Positions 43,136 through 53,178 are shown, numbered from the stretch's first letter. The stretch: DNA of 64,000 nt from Priestia megaterium (GCF_023824195.1 NZ_CP085445.1:1-64000), one strand, 5' to 3'. Program-made: numbers and translations. Notes: generated from the letters alone by a model not told the origin.

Positions 43136-43190
43136 AAAGAGAAACATAAATTAAATCGTAAATGTTACGTTTTGATTTATGTTTCTCTTT
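43136..43190. promoter_or_regulatory. Zur box inside a long hairpin upstream of the GH18 gene
   Basis: AAATCGTAAATGTTACGTTT (within 43151-43175) has the Zur core TCGTAA-N3-TTACG. It is embedded in a larger inverted repeat whose arms are AAAGAGAAACATAAAT and ATTTATGTTTCTCTTT. The site lies about 85 bp before the GH18 start. Confidence 0.7.
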
Positions 43191-43258
43191 AGTTACTAGA
43201 TTTAATTTTAATCACTAAATTTGAACTGCAATACTTATCTTAAAATGGAGGATTCTAT

Positions 43259-44446
43259 ATGAAACATTCTTACCCTTCATATAATCGCCCGCCTGCTCTA
43301 AGACAGCTCTACAAGTATTTATGGATTTTTTTTCTCTTGCTCTTTCTCATAACTTTAATTATTCCTACTATGATTGTGTTTTCAACAGGTAGTGGATCTC
43401 TTGCGATGAATAAATCCCTAACTTCTTCAATTTCACAAAAGTCTTCTGCAGTCACTGAAGACAACAAAATTTCTTCTGTTTCTGTTAATAAACATGTTTC
43501 ACCTAAAGAATCTCCTTTGTCTATAGGATGGGTAACAGGAAATAATAATAACTCGAGTACACAAGATTTATCTGCTTATCATAATCTTAAAGTTGTTTCT
43601 CCAGCATTAGTGTCTATTAACAATCAGTATAACTTACAAGTGAACTCTAACCCCTCTTTAATAAACACTATGCATACCCAAGATAAAAAAATATGGGCAC
43701 GTTTTATCATTAATAATGATACAAAATCTAATGTTCATACATTTCTTTCTAATCCTAGTAAAACCCAAGAAATAATCAAGAAAATTTACCAAGTTTCCCT
43801 TAATAACCAATGGCATGGTATCAATTTAGATATTGAAAACGTGCGTAGTCAAGATAGGGATCTTTTTTCACAATTTGTAAAAAGTTTATCTAATCTCCTA
43901 AATCAATCAAAGATTGTTCTTTCTATTGACCTACCTCCTGATTCTAAAGGAAGTAATAATAAATATGGACCATTTGATCATAAAATAATAGGGAATTATT
44001 GCGATTACATTATTTTTATGGGATATGATCAACATTGGTCAACAGACCCTGTACCCGGACCTGTAACATCACTCTCATGGCTAAAGGAAAATGTACAAGA
44101 GTTTACGAAAACTGGTATACCTCCTCAAAAAATGATATTAGGCCTTCCTGCTTATACAAGGGTTTGGCAACAAGACAATAGTGGGAAGATTGTAAAGAAC
44201 CCTGCCACTTCTGTTCAATATGTTGAAGATTTAGTTACTCAAAATCATCGAAATTTAAATTGGAATTCCACTTTGGGGGAATATTACACTTCTTACACTG
44301 CAAATAACAGAGTTTATCAAGTATGGCTCCCTACTGTTACATCCTTTAAAGAATATTTAGATTTAATTCCGCAGTATCATCTAGCTGGATCTGCTATATG
44401 GAGCCTAGATCTTATGAGCGCATCATATTGGAATCAAATATTTTAA
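43259..44446 (+). CDS. Membrane-anchored GH18-type glycosidase
   Basis: This 395-residue protein starts with a cytoplasmic Tyr/Pro-rich tail, one transmembrane segment (LWIFFLLLFLITLIIPTMIV, near 22-41) and a Ser/Lys-rich linker. A GH18 barrel follows: GINLDIENVRSQDR, in which DIE is the catalytic motif, then FMGYDQHW and ILGLPAYTRVWQQ. It resembles SleL/YaaH-like N-acetylglucosaminidases without LysM domains, and probably acts on peptidoglycan or chitin outside the membrane. A Zur box upstream suggests expression in zinc starvation. Confidence 0.8.
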   Translation: MKHSYPSYNRPPALRQLYKYLWIFFLLLFLITLIIPTMIVFSTGSGSLAMNKSLTSSISQKSSAVTEDNKISSVSVNKHVSPKESPLSIGWVTGNNNNSSTQDLSAYHNLKVVSPALVSINNQYNLQVNSNPSLINTMHTQDKKIWARFIINNDTKSNVHTFLSNPSKTQEIIKKIYQVSLNNQWHGINLDIENVRSQDRDLFSQFVKSLSNLLNQSKIVLSIDLPPDSKGSNNKYGPFDHKIIGNYCDYIIFMGYDQHWSTDPVPGPVTSLSWLKENVQEFTKTGIPPQKMILGLPAYTRVWQQDNSGKIVKNPATSVQYVEDLVTQNHRNLNWNSTLGEYYTSYTANNRVYQVWLPTVTSFKEYLDLIPQYHLAGSAIWSLDLMSASYWNQIF

Positions 44447-44501
44447 CAGATAATAATATATGTTAAATTCAAAGGCTAATAAATATTGTTTATTATAATT
44501 T

Positions 44502-44540
44502 AAAAAGACCTTTCTATTCATATAGAAAGGTCTTTTAGTT
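44502..44540. terminator. Bidirectional terminator between GH18 and cobW genes
   Basis: AAAAAGACCTTTCTAT pairs with ATAGAAAGGTCTTTT over a four-base loop. Confidence 0.85.
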
Positions 44541-44545
44541 TATTA

Positions 44546-45520
44546 TTATGTTCCATATACCCTTGGTATATTTGCTGTATCTAGATCTTGTCCAATTAGA
44601 ACAATGCAAGGATCAATAACACCGTTTTGTGGTTGATCACTCACATCAATTTGATTAGAACTATATTGGAAATGATATAAACCTTGTTTTTGTTCTAATT
44701 TTACATATCCTTTAGCTCGAATAATACCTTCTGGAAGTGACTTTAACCAACGGCTTAATTGTTTTTTTGTAAAACTCGGCACATCTTGAATAGTCATTGT
44801 TTTGATGCCTATATGGTGTTCATGATGATGGCTACAAGACTTTTCATGTTCATGTGTATGGTTATTGCACTTACATGTTTTATTATCTAAAACTGCTGAG
44901 CTTATGCGCTTTTCCAATAATACCGGAATATCAACCTTTCCATATGAAGCTTTCAAAACCTTTGTTCCCTCAAGGGTATATTTTGCCAATTTCGTTTCTA
45001 CTTTAGCCATTTGCTTGTCCGTTGCTAAATCTACTTTATTTAAGACAATTGTTGTAGCACCTTTAACCTGACTTTCAAGTAAATTACGAATTGTTTTTGA
45101 TGTGAAAATACTTTGATTATCTACATACGTATTGGCATCAATTAAACTAATAACTGCTTGTAAATCAAAATACTTTAGTAATGAAGGGCTAGACATTGTT
45201 TCCACTAACTCAAGAGGATTTGCAACACCTGTTCCTTCTATAAGTAATATATCAACAGGCCCTTTTTCATGTTGTTTTACTACATTCATTAACGTTGTTT
45301 TTAAATCATCTTGAATCGTACAGCAAATGCAGCCGTCTAGTAGTTCAAATACTTGTTCATTTTCAAACAAATGGCTCTCTACGTTTACACTACCTAATTC
45401 ATTTAAAATAATTGCGGGTTTTAAATTTTTCTTTTTACAATATCTTAAGATGTTAATTAACAATGTTGTTTTTCCACTTCCTAAAAAGCCAGAAAGAATA
45501 TAAGAAGGTATAGCTGTCAT
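44546..45520 (-). CDS. COG0523 (CobW-like) metallochaperone GTPase, third copy
   Basis: This 324-residue protein has Walker A SGFLGSGKTTLL near 10-21, LDGCICCTIQDD near 62-73, NKVDLA near 160, and a metal-rich insert CKCNNHTHEHEKSCSHHHEH near 218-237 combining Cys and His. The insert is richer than in the other two copies, suggesting tighter zinc storage or a different client. A Zur box lies about 65 bp upstream. Confidence 0.88.
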   Translation of the reverse strand: MTAIPSYILSGFLGSGKTTLLINILRYCKKKNLKPAIILNELGSVNVESHLFENEQVFELLDGCICCTIQDDLKTTLMNVVKQHEKGPVDILLIEGTGVANPLELVETMSSPSLLKYFDLQAVISLIDANTYVDNQSIFTSKTIRNLLESQVKGATTIVLNKVDLATDKQMAKVETKLAKYTLEGTKVLKASYGKVDIPVLLEKRISSAVLDNKTCKCNNHTHEHEKSCSHHHEHHIGIKTMTIQDVPSFTKKQLSRWLKSLPEGIIRAKGYVKLEQKQGLYHFQYSSNQIDVSDQPQNGVIDPCIVLIGQDLDTANIPRVYGT

Positions 45521-45586
45521 AATAATCCCTCCACATAAAAGAGTAATTGAAGATAGAGAATCTTCGTATAGGTGTACATTCTAGAA

Positions 45587-45610
45587 TTAAATCGTAATTT
45601 TTACGTTTTA
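45587..45610 (-). promoter_or_regulatory. Zur box upstream of the third cobW gene
   Basis: TTAAATCGTAATTTTTACGT continues TTTA; the core spacing is conserved with a T-rich centre. Confidence 0.8.
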
Positions 45611-45669
45611 CTATACTACTTCTATCTTTATATGTGAAACGATATGTGGATAGACTAAAATATTTTAAA

Positions 45670-46506
45670 TTAATGTATCTTTTTATGGTTTGATCGCATT
45701 ATCATCAATACTACCTTCTGGACAATAAAACCAATAAGTAAAAGAATGACTAGTAACAATGTAATGGTTGCTCCAGGAGGTGTTCCCAGTTCATAAGAAG
45801 ATGTAAGCCCTAAAAGGATACTAAAAAGTGCCATAGCAATCGCCACTAGAAAGACCATTGTAAAACCTTTTGATAGTTTAATCGCAAAAGCTGCCGGTAG
45901 GACTAACAGCGCGGATACAAGTAGCACACCAATTGTTGGAATAATAACTGCTATTGCCATACCTACTAAAATGCTAAAAGATAATGAAAGTAAATGAACA
46001 TTTACTCCACTTGTTTGAGCCGTGTCTTCATCGAAGGTTATTAAATACAACTGTCTTTTAAAAATAAAAAAGTATAAAAGGATTAGTACGGTAACGCCAG
46101 TCATAATGTAGAGTTGTTCATTACTAATGGTCACAATTGAACCGAATAAATATTGTTCAATGTTAGTTGTCATACCGCCTTCTGTGATACTGAGTAAGAA
46201 AAGAGCAAAGGACAACCCTGCTGCCATCAGTATAGCAATGGAAACCTCCGAATACGTATGATAGGCCCTTCTCATATACTCAATGCCAACTGCTCCAATA
46301 ATAACGACTAAGAAGCTTGATAGCGTAACGTTAGAATGAATAAAAAAACCAATCGCTACACCAGCAAGAGAAATATGTGACAATGTATCTGCCATTAATG
46401 CTTGTCGTCTAAGCACTAAAAATAAACCAAGTAAAGGTGCAATAATCGCAATTAAACTTCCTGCCCAAAATGCGCGCTGCATGAATTCCAAGTTAAACAT
46501 TTCCAT
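45670..46506 (-). CDS. znuB: Zinc ABC transporter permease ZnuB/AdcB
   Basis: This 278-residue membrane protein has about eight helices and the ABC-3 family pattern [20 protein letters not shown] near residues 34-53, which contacts the ATPase. It ends with a basic tail. It overlaps the ATPase gene by 55 bases and is last in znuA-znuC-znuB order. It is the inner-membrane channel for zinc import. Confidence 0.9.
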   Translation of the reverse strand: MEMFNLEFMQRAFWAGSLIAIIAPLLGLFLVLRRQALMADTLSHISLAGVAIGFFIHSNVTLSSFLVVIIGAVGIEYMRRAYHTYSEVSIAILMAAGLSFALFLLSITEGGMTTNIEQYLFGSIVTISNEQLYIMTGVTVLILLYFFIFKRQLYLITFDEDTAQTSGVNVHLLSLSFSILVGMAIAVIIPTIGVLLVSALLVLPAAFAIKLSKGFTMVFLVAIAMALFSILLGLTSSYELGTPPGATITLLLVILLLIGFIVQKVVLMIMRSNHKKIH

Positions 46507-47171
46507 CCGCCTTTTTCACCTCTTTCTAGTCGAATAATTTTCGTTAAGTACTTTTCAACTTCGTCTTGTTCATGTGTGACCATCACAACTGTACGACCAT
46601 GCCTTTTAACTTGGTGATCCATAAATTGATAAAATGCCTGGCGACTTTCTACATCCATTCCTGTTGTCGGTTCATCTAGTACTAACACATCCGGGTCTGA
46701 AGCGAGTACCCGTGCAATACAAACCTTTTGTTTTTGCCCTCCAGATAAATCGCCAATTTTATGATGTTTAAATTCCCACATACCCACCATTTTTAGTGCA
46801 TCTTCTACCTTTTGATGATGCTTTACTGTTAGTCGTTTAAACCAATTTCCCTTTTCATATTGACCAGATCTTACTAACTCTAATACAGTGCTTGGAAAAC
46901 CTGTGTTAAACGAGGCAATTTGTTGAGGCACATAGCCAATTTTTAGCTTTTTTCCTTCATGGTTAGTTTTATTGATTAGAATTGTTCCTCGCCACGGCTT
47001 CAACAGACCCAGCATCAATCGCAGCATCGTTGATTTTGACGCGCCATTTGGACCAGTAACTCCAACGAATTCACCACTGTCAATGGTAAATGAAACATCT
47101 TTTAATATAGGCGTATGTTGGTAACCAAATACGACATCTTTTAATGAAATAAGTTCCATTTTTTCTTCCAC
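46452..47171 (-). CDS. znuC: Zinc ABC transporter ATP-binding protein ZnuC/AdcC
   Basis: This 239-residue ATPase has Walker [10 protein letters not shown] near 40-48 (Ala-Ser in place of Gly-Ser or Ala-Gly before Lys), the signature [15 protein letters not shown] near 143-157 and Walker [13 protein letters not shown] near 162-173. It lies between the binding protein and permease genes and energises zinc import. The C-terminal 18 residues are encoded within the overlap with znuB. Confidence 0.9.
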   Translation of the reverse strand: MEEKMELISLKDVVFGYQHTPILKDVSFTIDSGEFVGVTGPNGASKSTMLRLMLGLLKPWRGTILINKTNHEGKKLKIGYVPQQIASFNTGFPSTVLELVRSGQYEKGNWFKRLTVKHHQKVEDALKMVGMWEFKHHKIGDLSGGQKQKVCIARVLASDPDVLVLDEPTTGMDVESRQAFYQFMDHQVKRHGRTVVMVTHEQDEVEKYLTKIIRLERGEKGGWKCLTWNSCSAHFGQEV

Positions 47172-47225
47172 CTTCTAATTAAAACATGCGTCTTTAAGAT
47201 AAAGACACATGTTTTTTATGATAGT

Positions 47226-48176
47226 TTACTCAGATAATGACTTTTGCAATTGTTTTAAATTGTTTTCCATGACTTCGATGTAGTCTAAACCCTGCTTTTG
47301 TTGTTCCTTGCTTAAACCCTCTAACGTGTTTAATACCTCTGTTTTCGCTCCTACTTCATCAGCCAAAGTTCTTGCTACTTTTGGAGATGTTAATTCTTCA
47401 AAATAAATCGTTTTAACATGATGAGTTTGAGCAAATTTCTTCAATTCTGCTAATTTCGCTGCACTTGGCTCTTGTTCAGGAGAGAGTCCTGCAATTGGAA
47501 CTTGCGTTAAACCATATTGTTTCGCAAGATAACCAAAAGCTGCATGTTGTGTAATCAATTCTTTATTCGGTACATCTTTTAATGTGGATTGATATTTTTG
47601 ATCTAGATCTTTTAATTGATCAATGTATTTTTCACTATTTTTTTCATAATAATCTTTGTTATCTGGATCTGCTTTTTCAAGTGCTTCTGCAATATTTTCA
47701 ACTTCTTTTTGTGCAAGAATGGGACTTAACCATACATGTGGATCGTATGCATGGGCTTGCTTACCTTTTTCTTCTTCATCTTCCATTCCATTTATTAATT
47801 CAATCCCTGTACTTGCTTTTACAAACGTTGGTCCCTCGCCATTTATACTTTTTTCAATCGATGGTTCCCATGTCTCCATATAAGGACTGTTGTAAACCAC
47901 TACGTCCGATTGCTGAATATTTTTCATATCTTTAGGAGAAGGCTCCCAATCATGTGGTTCTACCGTCGATGGAATGAGTAACTCCACATCTGCCTTATCT
48001 CCAGCTACCTGTTTTGTAAATTCGTACATAGGATAGAACGTAGTTGTCACATGAATTTTTTCATCTGTCGATGATTTATTTGTTTCGTTTGAACTCCCAC
48101 TTTTAGTTGAACATCCAACCATAAGTGAAAAGCATGCTACTGCTACCACAGCTGTCGTTACATATTTCTTTTTCAT
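47226..48176 (-). CDS. znuA: Zinc-binding lipoprotein ZnuA/AdcA
   Basis: This 316-residue solute-binding protein has a lipoprotein signal (VACFSLMVGCSTKSG; Cys22). Metal ligands are His in STVEPHDWEPSP, His in YDPHVWLSP and His in LITQHAAFGYL, with a late Glu/Asp in the family. The usual His-rich loop is replaced by a short acidic stretch, MEDEEEKGKQAHAYDP. It captures zinc outside the membrane for ZnuBC. A Zur box lies about 115 bp upstream. Confidence 0.92.
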   Translation of the reverse strand: MKKKYVTTAVVAVACFSLMVGCSTKSGSSNETNKSSTDEKIHVTTTFYPMYEFTKQVAGDKADVELLIPSTVEPHDWEPSPKDMKNIQQSDVVVYNSPYMETWEPSIEKSINGEGPTFVKASTGIELINGMEDEEEKGKQAHAYDPHVWLSPILAQKEVENIAEALEKADPDNKDYYEKNSEKYIDQLKDLDQKYQSTLKDVPNKELITQHAAFGYLAKQYGLTQVPIAGLSPEQEPSAAKLAELKKFAQTHHVKTIYFEELTSPKVARTLADEVGAKTEVLNTLEGLSKEQQKQGLDYIEVMENNLKQLQKSLSE

Positions 48177-48292
48177 GTAGATTCCTTCTTTCTAAAAAAA
48201 TTATAAATATGTACCTAAACTAGATGTCGTCATTTTATTAGAGCAATCTTACATTTACTGAAAATAAGTTCACCTAGTAAACTACTCAATAA

Positions 48293-48314
48293 TAAATCGT
48301 AATCATTACTATTT
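48293..48314 (-). promoter_or_regulatory. Zur box between znuACB and the first ycgR-type gene
   Basis: TAAATCGTAATCATTACTAT lies in the divergent region. It is 117 bp from znuA and about 300 bp from the plus-strand permease gene, so control of znuACB is more certain. Confidence 0.85.
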
Positions 48315-48617
48315 GCAAGTTTTTTTTCTAAAAATAATACAGGTACATATTGGTTTACAAAAATTTCTATTAATAAAAGTATTTCATTAACCTTCTAACA
48401 TAAAGGATGCATAAGGATAAATTCATAGTTCAAACCCTTGGAACTTATGGCTTTGTTGTTACTTATACGTTGTTTTGGTGATTTAACACTATTAATATAT
48501 TTAAGATTTAAACGTTATTTGTAGTTATATGTGTTTATTAGATTTTTTTTATTCAATTGCATAATTCATTCGAACTCTAGCATATAGTTCTAGTAAGTGG
48601 AGGTGGAATAATAGATT

Positions 48618-49604
48618 ATGACAATCCTATCAAAGTTAAGTAAAGATCTAATTGGTGTTCTGTTGCTGCTACTTTTTGGTTATTGTTTTTTCTTTGTTGA
48701 TATAGATACGCAAGATTTAGCTATTCCAGCATCCTTATTAAATGTAAATTCTATTTTTTTAAGTATTATACTTGAAGCCATCCCTTTTATTTTGCTTGGT
48801 GTATTTGCTTCTGCCCTTATTCAAGTATTTGTATCAGAAGAACTTATTCAACGCTTGATTCCAAAAAATCCGTATATCGCACTTATACCAGCTGTTCTTG
48901 TAAGTGCTCTGTTACCCGTTTGTGAATGTGCCATTATTCCAGTTATAAGAAGGTTATTAAAAAAAGGAATGCCACTTCATATTGGAGTGGTGATTCTAGT
49001 CGGTGCCCCCATTTTAAATCCAGTTGTATTTGCTGCTACTTTTTATGCATTCCAATCAAATATGTCTATAGTATACAGTCGTATAGGTTTAGCTGCTGTT
49101 GCTTGTATATTAATTGGTCTATCCGTTTACTTCTTTTTTCGAAATTCCAATCAGTTACGAGATGTATACGTTCACGAACATGACGACGCAAAAGTAGGTA
49201 ATAAGTTAAAACAAACCTTGTATCATGCTAGTGATGAATTTTTCGATATGGGCAAATATTTATTATTCGGGGCGCTTGTAGCAAGTCTATTTCAAACCTT
49301 TTTAGATAGACAACTATTAACGAACCTTGCAAGTAATGAATATATGTCTTCTGCTGTTATGATGGGATTTGCTTATGTGCTGTCACTTTGTTCAGAAGCA
49401 GATGCTTTTGTTGCTTCATCTTTTTCTCACACATTTTCACCTACAGCTCTTCTTGCCTTTCTACTATATGGACCAATGATGGATTTTAAAAACACTATTA
49501 TGCTATTGTCCTTTTTTAAAAAACGTTTTGTATTTAGTCTGATTCTTATCATTACTGTGGTTGTGTATGTTATCGTCATGACTTATGGAATAGTTAGTAG
49601 ATAG
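48618..49604 (+). CDS. YcgR/UPF0718-type permease, first copy
   Basis: This 328-residue membrane protein has about eight helices and the family motif LLPVCECAIIPVIRRLLKKG near residues 95-114, with GAPILNPVVFAATF after it and LCSEADAFVASSF later. These permeases (DUF318) pair with YcgQ-type TIGR03943 proteins, and the Bacillus subtilis pair is Zur-regulated. Metal or metallophore transport is likely but not established. It is followed 10 bp later by the interrupted ycgQ-type gene. Confidence 0.85.
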   Translation: MTILSKLSKDLIGVLLLLLFGYCFFFVDIDTQDLAIPASLLNVNSIFLSIILEAIPFILLGVFASALIQVFVSEELIQRLIPKNPYIALIPAVLVSALLPVCECAIIPVIRRLLKKGMPLHIGVVILVGAPILNPVVFAATFYAFQSNMSIVYSRIGLAAVACILIGLSVYFFFRNSNQLRDVYVHEHDDAKVGNKLKQTLYHASDEFFDMGKYLLFGALVASLFQTFLDRQLLTNLASNEYMSSAVMMGFAYVLSLCSEADAFVASSFSHTFSPTALLAFLLYGPMMDFKNTIMLLSFFKKRFVFSLILIITVVVYVIVMTYGIVSR

Positions 49605-49614
49605 GAGAAGTGGT

Positions 49615-50580
49615 ATGAAAAAAATTGACCAACAATTTGTCATCTATATAAGGGGAATATTACTAATTGGTTTTTCACTCCTTATGTTTAAACTCATATT
49701 AACAGGTAAAATCATTCAATTTATTGCGCCTAAAATGATGCCTTTTATATTGTTTTCTTCTGGTACCTTTTTTTTGTTGGGAATTATACAAATTTGGCGA
49801 AGTAGTATAAGTACTGACGTATCTTGCGAATGCGGTCACGATCACGTTGAAAAAGGAAAAGTTCGAGCTACTCTCATTTACTCTTTATTTTTATTACCTA
49901 TTATGACAGGATTTCTATTTTTAAATCATACACTTGACAGCTCAGTTGCAGTAAAAAGAGGAGTAAAGTTTTCAGCTAATGTCCTTGGCTAGCAACCAGC
50001 TCAACAAGGAAGCAATAAAGTTAAATCTATTAATTCCAAAGTAGAAGAATACACGAATAAGGTATTAGCTGGTGATTCAGAAGAAGTACCAAAAAATGAT
50101 CCCTTAGAGCATCAAAATAATATTTCTCCGCCTAAAATCCCACCTAAAGGATTTTATAAATTACTTGAAAAAAAGCTACTAAAACAAAAGAGCATTAATG
50201 TAAATAATACAGATTATATTCCTGTGATGAGTATCATCGAAAATAATGTAGATCAGTTTATAGGCAAAGAAATTGAGGTCGATGGATTTGTATACCGTGA
50301 AAATGGATTTAAAGATAATCAATTTGTGGTAGCTCGTTTTGGCATATCATGTTGTGTGGCAGATGCATCTGTTTATGGAATGCTATCAACTATAGAGAAT
50401 GCCTCTACATTTAAAACAGACAATTGGGTTCATATAAAAGGAATAGTTAAAAAAGCTACGTACAATCAAGAGGATGTTCCGTATATTCAAATTCAACAGA
50501 TTAAGTCCATACACCAACCTGATAACCCATACGTATATGAACTTTATCAAGATGAACAGCTGATAGGTCCTGGTGAATAG
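49615..50580 (+). pseudogene. YcgQ/TIGR03943-type protein with an in-frame amber codon
   Basis: From ATG 49615 the frame gives two helices and CECGHDHVEKGKVRATLIYS, then hits TAG at 49990-49992 after FSANVLG. The same frame continues without other stops for 196 codons to 50580, including FIGKEIEVDGFVYRENGFKD and RFGISCCVADASVYGMLSTI. The full length would be about 321 residues, normal for the family and parallel to the intact copy at 51984. It is a point nonsense mutation in a weakly conserved linker, a sequencing error, or expressed as two parts. Confidence 0.8.
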
Positions 50581-51098
50581 AAAGCATTCTACGATAGACT
50601 TACTATTAAGGATAAGCTATACACCATTAAAATAGTTATATACTCAGATTATTGTGTTAAAGTACTGCATAATTTATGACTATAATAAGAAGTGAAAAAT
50701 TGGTAAATGCATTTTCACCATACTTTCATTTTTCTATGATATAGTACAAATGTAAAAAGAAATGCTCGCGTAAATATTAAAGGATATTTGTAGAGAAAGA
50801 ATATTATATCCAAAGATTTGTTTAAATTTGCATTTTTCAAATAATATAGTCTTTATGGTTTTGATTAAGCTCACTTTCCTAGAGACTACTATTTGTTTAT
50901 GTTATAAAGATAATTTTTTATTACAGCTCTTGTATATATTCATTTTTTTGTGAGATTGTCCCCTTTAGGTAAATAGTGTAATTTCACTGCTTGTAAGTGA
51001 TATTACTCTCTATTTAAAGGGGCTTTTTCTATGTTTAGAAACAAACAGAAAATTCTAATATAAAGCAACATGATTATTTCTTAGTTGGAGTGAGTGTA
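50581..51098. other. Intergenic region with a long hairpin before the second permease pair
   Basis: A long imperfect inverted repeat runs from about 50958 to 51030. Its outer arms CCCCTTTA and TAAAGGGG enclose AGGTAAATAGTGTAAT and ATATTACTCTCTATTT, and it is followed by CTTTTTCT. It could be a terminator or attenuator. No Zur box was found here. Confidence 0.5.
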
Positions 51099-51968
51099 AT
51101 GAGTTCATCTCTTTTACAAATGAACACCATTTTTATTAGTATCCTAATTGAAGCTCTACCCTTTATATTATTAGGTGTAATTATTTCCGGTATTATTCAA
51201 ATTTTTGTAACGGATGAAATGATGGCAAAAGCTATTCCTAAAAATAAATTTGGCGCAATTGTTCTAGCAAGTGTAATTGGAGCTTTATTTCCAGCTTGTG
51301 AATGTGGAATTGTCCCTATTACAAGGCGTTTAATGGCAAAAGGTGTTCCCTTATATGCTGCTATTCCCTTCATGCTAACAGGCCCTATTATTAATCCTGT
51401 TGTCCTGTTCGCAACATTTGTTGCTTTCGGTAACGATTGGAAAATTATGATAGAACGTGGTGTTGTTGCCTTTCTTGTTTCTCTAATAGTAGGTTTAATT
51501 TTAGCCTTCCAATTTAAAACACCACAAGTAAAAAATGAAATACTTGTACACACTTCTTCCAAGAAGATGAGTGAAAAAATAGGAGAAGCCCTTAAACATA
51601 CTATCGATGAATTCTTTTCTGTTGGGAAATTTGTGATTATTGGTGGACTAATCGCTGCCGCAATGCAAACTTATGTGAAGACCTCTACCCTGATGGATCT
51701 CGGGCACGGAGCAGTATCTTCAAACGTAGTTATGATGGGTTTATCTTATATTTTATCGTTATGTTCTTCAGCTGATGCCTTTATTGCTTCATCGTTTCGA
51801 AGCACATTTAACGATAGTGCAATTATAGCCTTTCTAGTATTTGGCCCTATGTTTGATATAAAAAATACATTAATGATGTTGAGTCAATTTAAGACAAAAT
51901 TTGTTTTCTCACTATTTGCATACGTGTTTATTCTGGTACTAGTCCTATCTCTATTAATCGTTCATTAA
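51099..51968 (+). CDS. YcgR/UPF0718-type permease, second copy
   Basis: About 289 residues from ATG 51099, with TTGGAG eight bases upstream. It contains ALFPACECGIVPITRRLMAK and LTGPIINPVVLFATFVAFG and later LCSSADAFIASSF, the same pattern as the copy at 48618 with a shorter N-terminus. It precedes an intact YcgQ-type gene by 15 bp and is probably half of a zinc-related permease complex. Confidence 0.85.
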   Translation: MSSSLLQMNTIFISILIEALPFILLGVIISGIIQIFVTDEMMAKAIPKNKFGAIVLASVIGALFPACECGIVPITRRLMAKGVPLYAAIPFMLTGPIINPVVLFATFVAFGNDWKIMIERGVVAFLVSLIVGLILAFQFKTPQVKNEILVHTSSKKMSEKIGEALKHTIDEFFSVGKFVIIGGLIAAAMQTYVKTSTLMDLGHGAVSSNVVMMGLSYILSLCSSADAFIASSFRSTFNDSAIIAFLVFGPMFDIKNTLMMLSQFKTKFVFSLFAYVFILVLVLSLLIVH

Positions 51969-51983
51969 AAAGGAGGGACATTT

Positions 51984-52835
51984 ATGTTTAGAGTTTTGAT
52001 TTTATTAGGCTTTACTATGATTTTTATGCATCTTCATGCTACTGGAGATATATCAAAATATATAAACATGAAATATTCATGGATTTCATTCAGCACCATT
52101 TTCTTACTATGGTTTCTAACCATTGCAGAGTTAGTGTTTTATATGACAGGAACGGATGAAAAGGATCATGATCATGACCATAATGGTGACTGTAGCTGCG
52201 GTCATAGTCATGAATCATCAAACAAGTGGAAAAGACGGGCATGGTACCCTCTTTATTTCTTACCTGTATTAACCGTCTTCTTTTTGCCTGTTGCTACTCT
52301 TGATTCAAACACTGTTGAAGCAAAAGGATTTCATTTTCCTATTTACGATAAAAAAGACCCTTACTCATCGCATCAGTTTCTTCAACCGGATACGAGTTCA
52401 TTTTATGGAGAAGATGCATACTACAAAATGATTCATAAAGATTTAAAAAAGTTTTCAAAAGGAGATACCCTTAATTTAGAGAATGAAGAGTTTTTAAATG
52501 CTATGGAAACCATTTATCGATATCCTGGTGAGTTTACGGGGAAACAAATTAGTTTTAAAGGATTTATGTACCATACGAAAGAATTAAAAGACAATCAGTA
52601 CTTTTTATTTCGTTTTGGTATTATTCATTGTGTAGCAGATTCAGGTGTGTTTGGTATGTTAGTTCAATTTCCGGATGATGTATCATTTAAAAATGATGAT
52701 TGGGTAACGGTAACGGGTAAAGTAAGTACGATGTATTATCAACCATTTAAAAAGACCATTCCAATTGTAAAAGTAACAAAAGTAAAACGTGAAGAAAAAC
52801 CATCCGATCCTTATGTGTATCGTAATAATCAATAG
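51984..52835 (+). CDS. YcgQ/TIGR03943-type protein, intact copy
   Basis: This 283-residue protein has two or three N-terminal helices, a metal-rich loop DEKDHDHDHNGDCSCGHSHE near residues 65-84, another helix, and an extracytoplasmic domain containing QISFKGFMYHTKELKDNQYF and RFGIIHCVADSGVFGMLVQF. GGAGGGAC precedes the ATG. It forms a pair with the permease gene. The His/Cys loop supports metal handling; the mechanism is unknown to me. Confidence 0.85.
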   Translation: MFRVLILLGFTMIFMHLHATGDISKYINMKYSWISFSTIFLLWFLTIAELVFYMTGTDEKDHDHDHNGDCSCGHSHESSNKWKRRAWYPLYFLPVLTVFFLPVATLDSNTVEAKGFHFPIYDKKDPYSSHQFLQPDTSSFYGEDAYYKMIHKDLKKFSKGDTLNLENEEFLNAMETIYRYPGEFTGKQISFKGFMYHTKELKDNQYFLFRFGIIHCVADSGVFGMLVQFPDDVSFKNDDWVTVTGKVSTMYYQPFKKTIPIVKVTKVKREEKPSDPYVYRNNQ

Positions 52836-52838
52836 GTG

Positions 52839-52875
52839 AAAAATCAGGTTAACATTTGTTAACCTGATTTTTTTA
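52839..52875 (+). terminator. Terminator of the second permease pair
   Basis: AAAAATCAGGTTAAC pairs exactly with GTTAACCTGATTTTT over four bases and ends in T's. Confidence 0.9.
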
Positions 52876-53178
52876 TGGTATTTAATGGCCCCTCTTTGAC
52901 GAGTTTCTTCTATTAGAAAGATATCTTATTTATTAATGTAGATCTAAAAACAAATCTTACTCACATAAGGGTTCTTTCGCTTTCTTCGTTCCTTTAAGAG
53001 TGATTATGGTAACTAACTATGCATATCATATATCCCCTGGTTACTTGTCTATATACTTAATTAATCCTAATTTTGTTGCTACGCCTAATAGTCTACGAAG
53101 ATTTCTGGATAGAATCATCCATTCAGTGGGATTAGAACGTTTTTTCCATTGATGTTTATACAAGATATATGTATAATA

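Noticed and set aside
46452..46506. 55-base overlap of znuC and znuB as a possible frameshift fusion
   Set aside because: Both proteins have normal length and motifs; the overlap is long but consistent with coupled genes.
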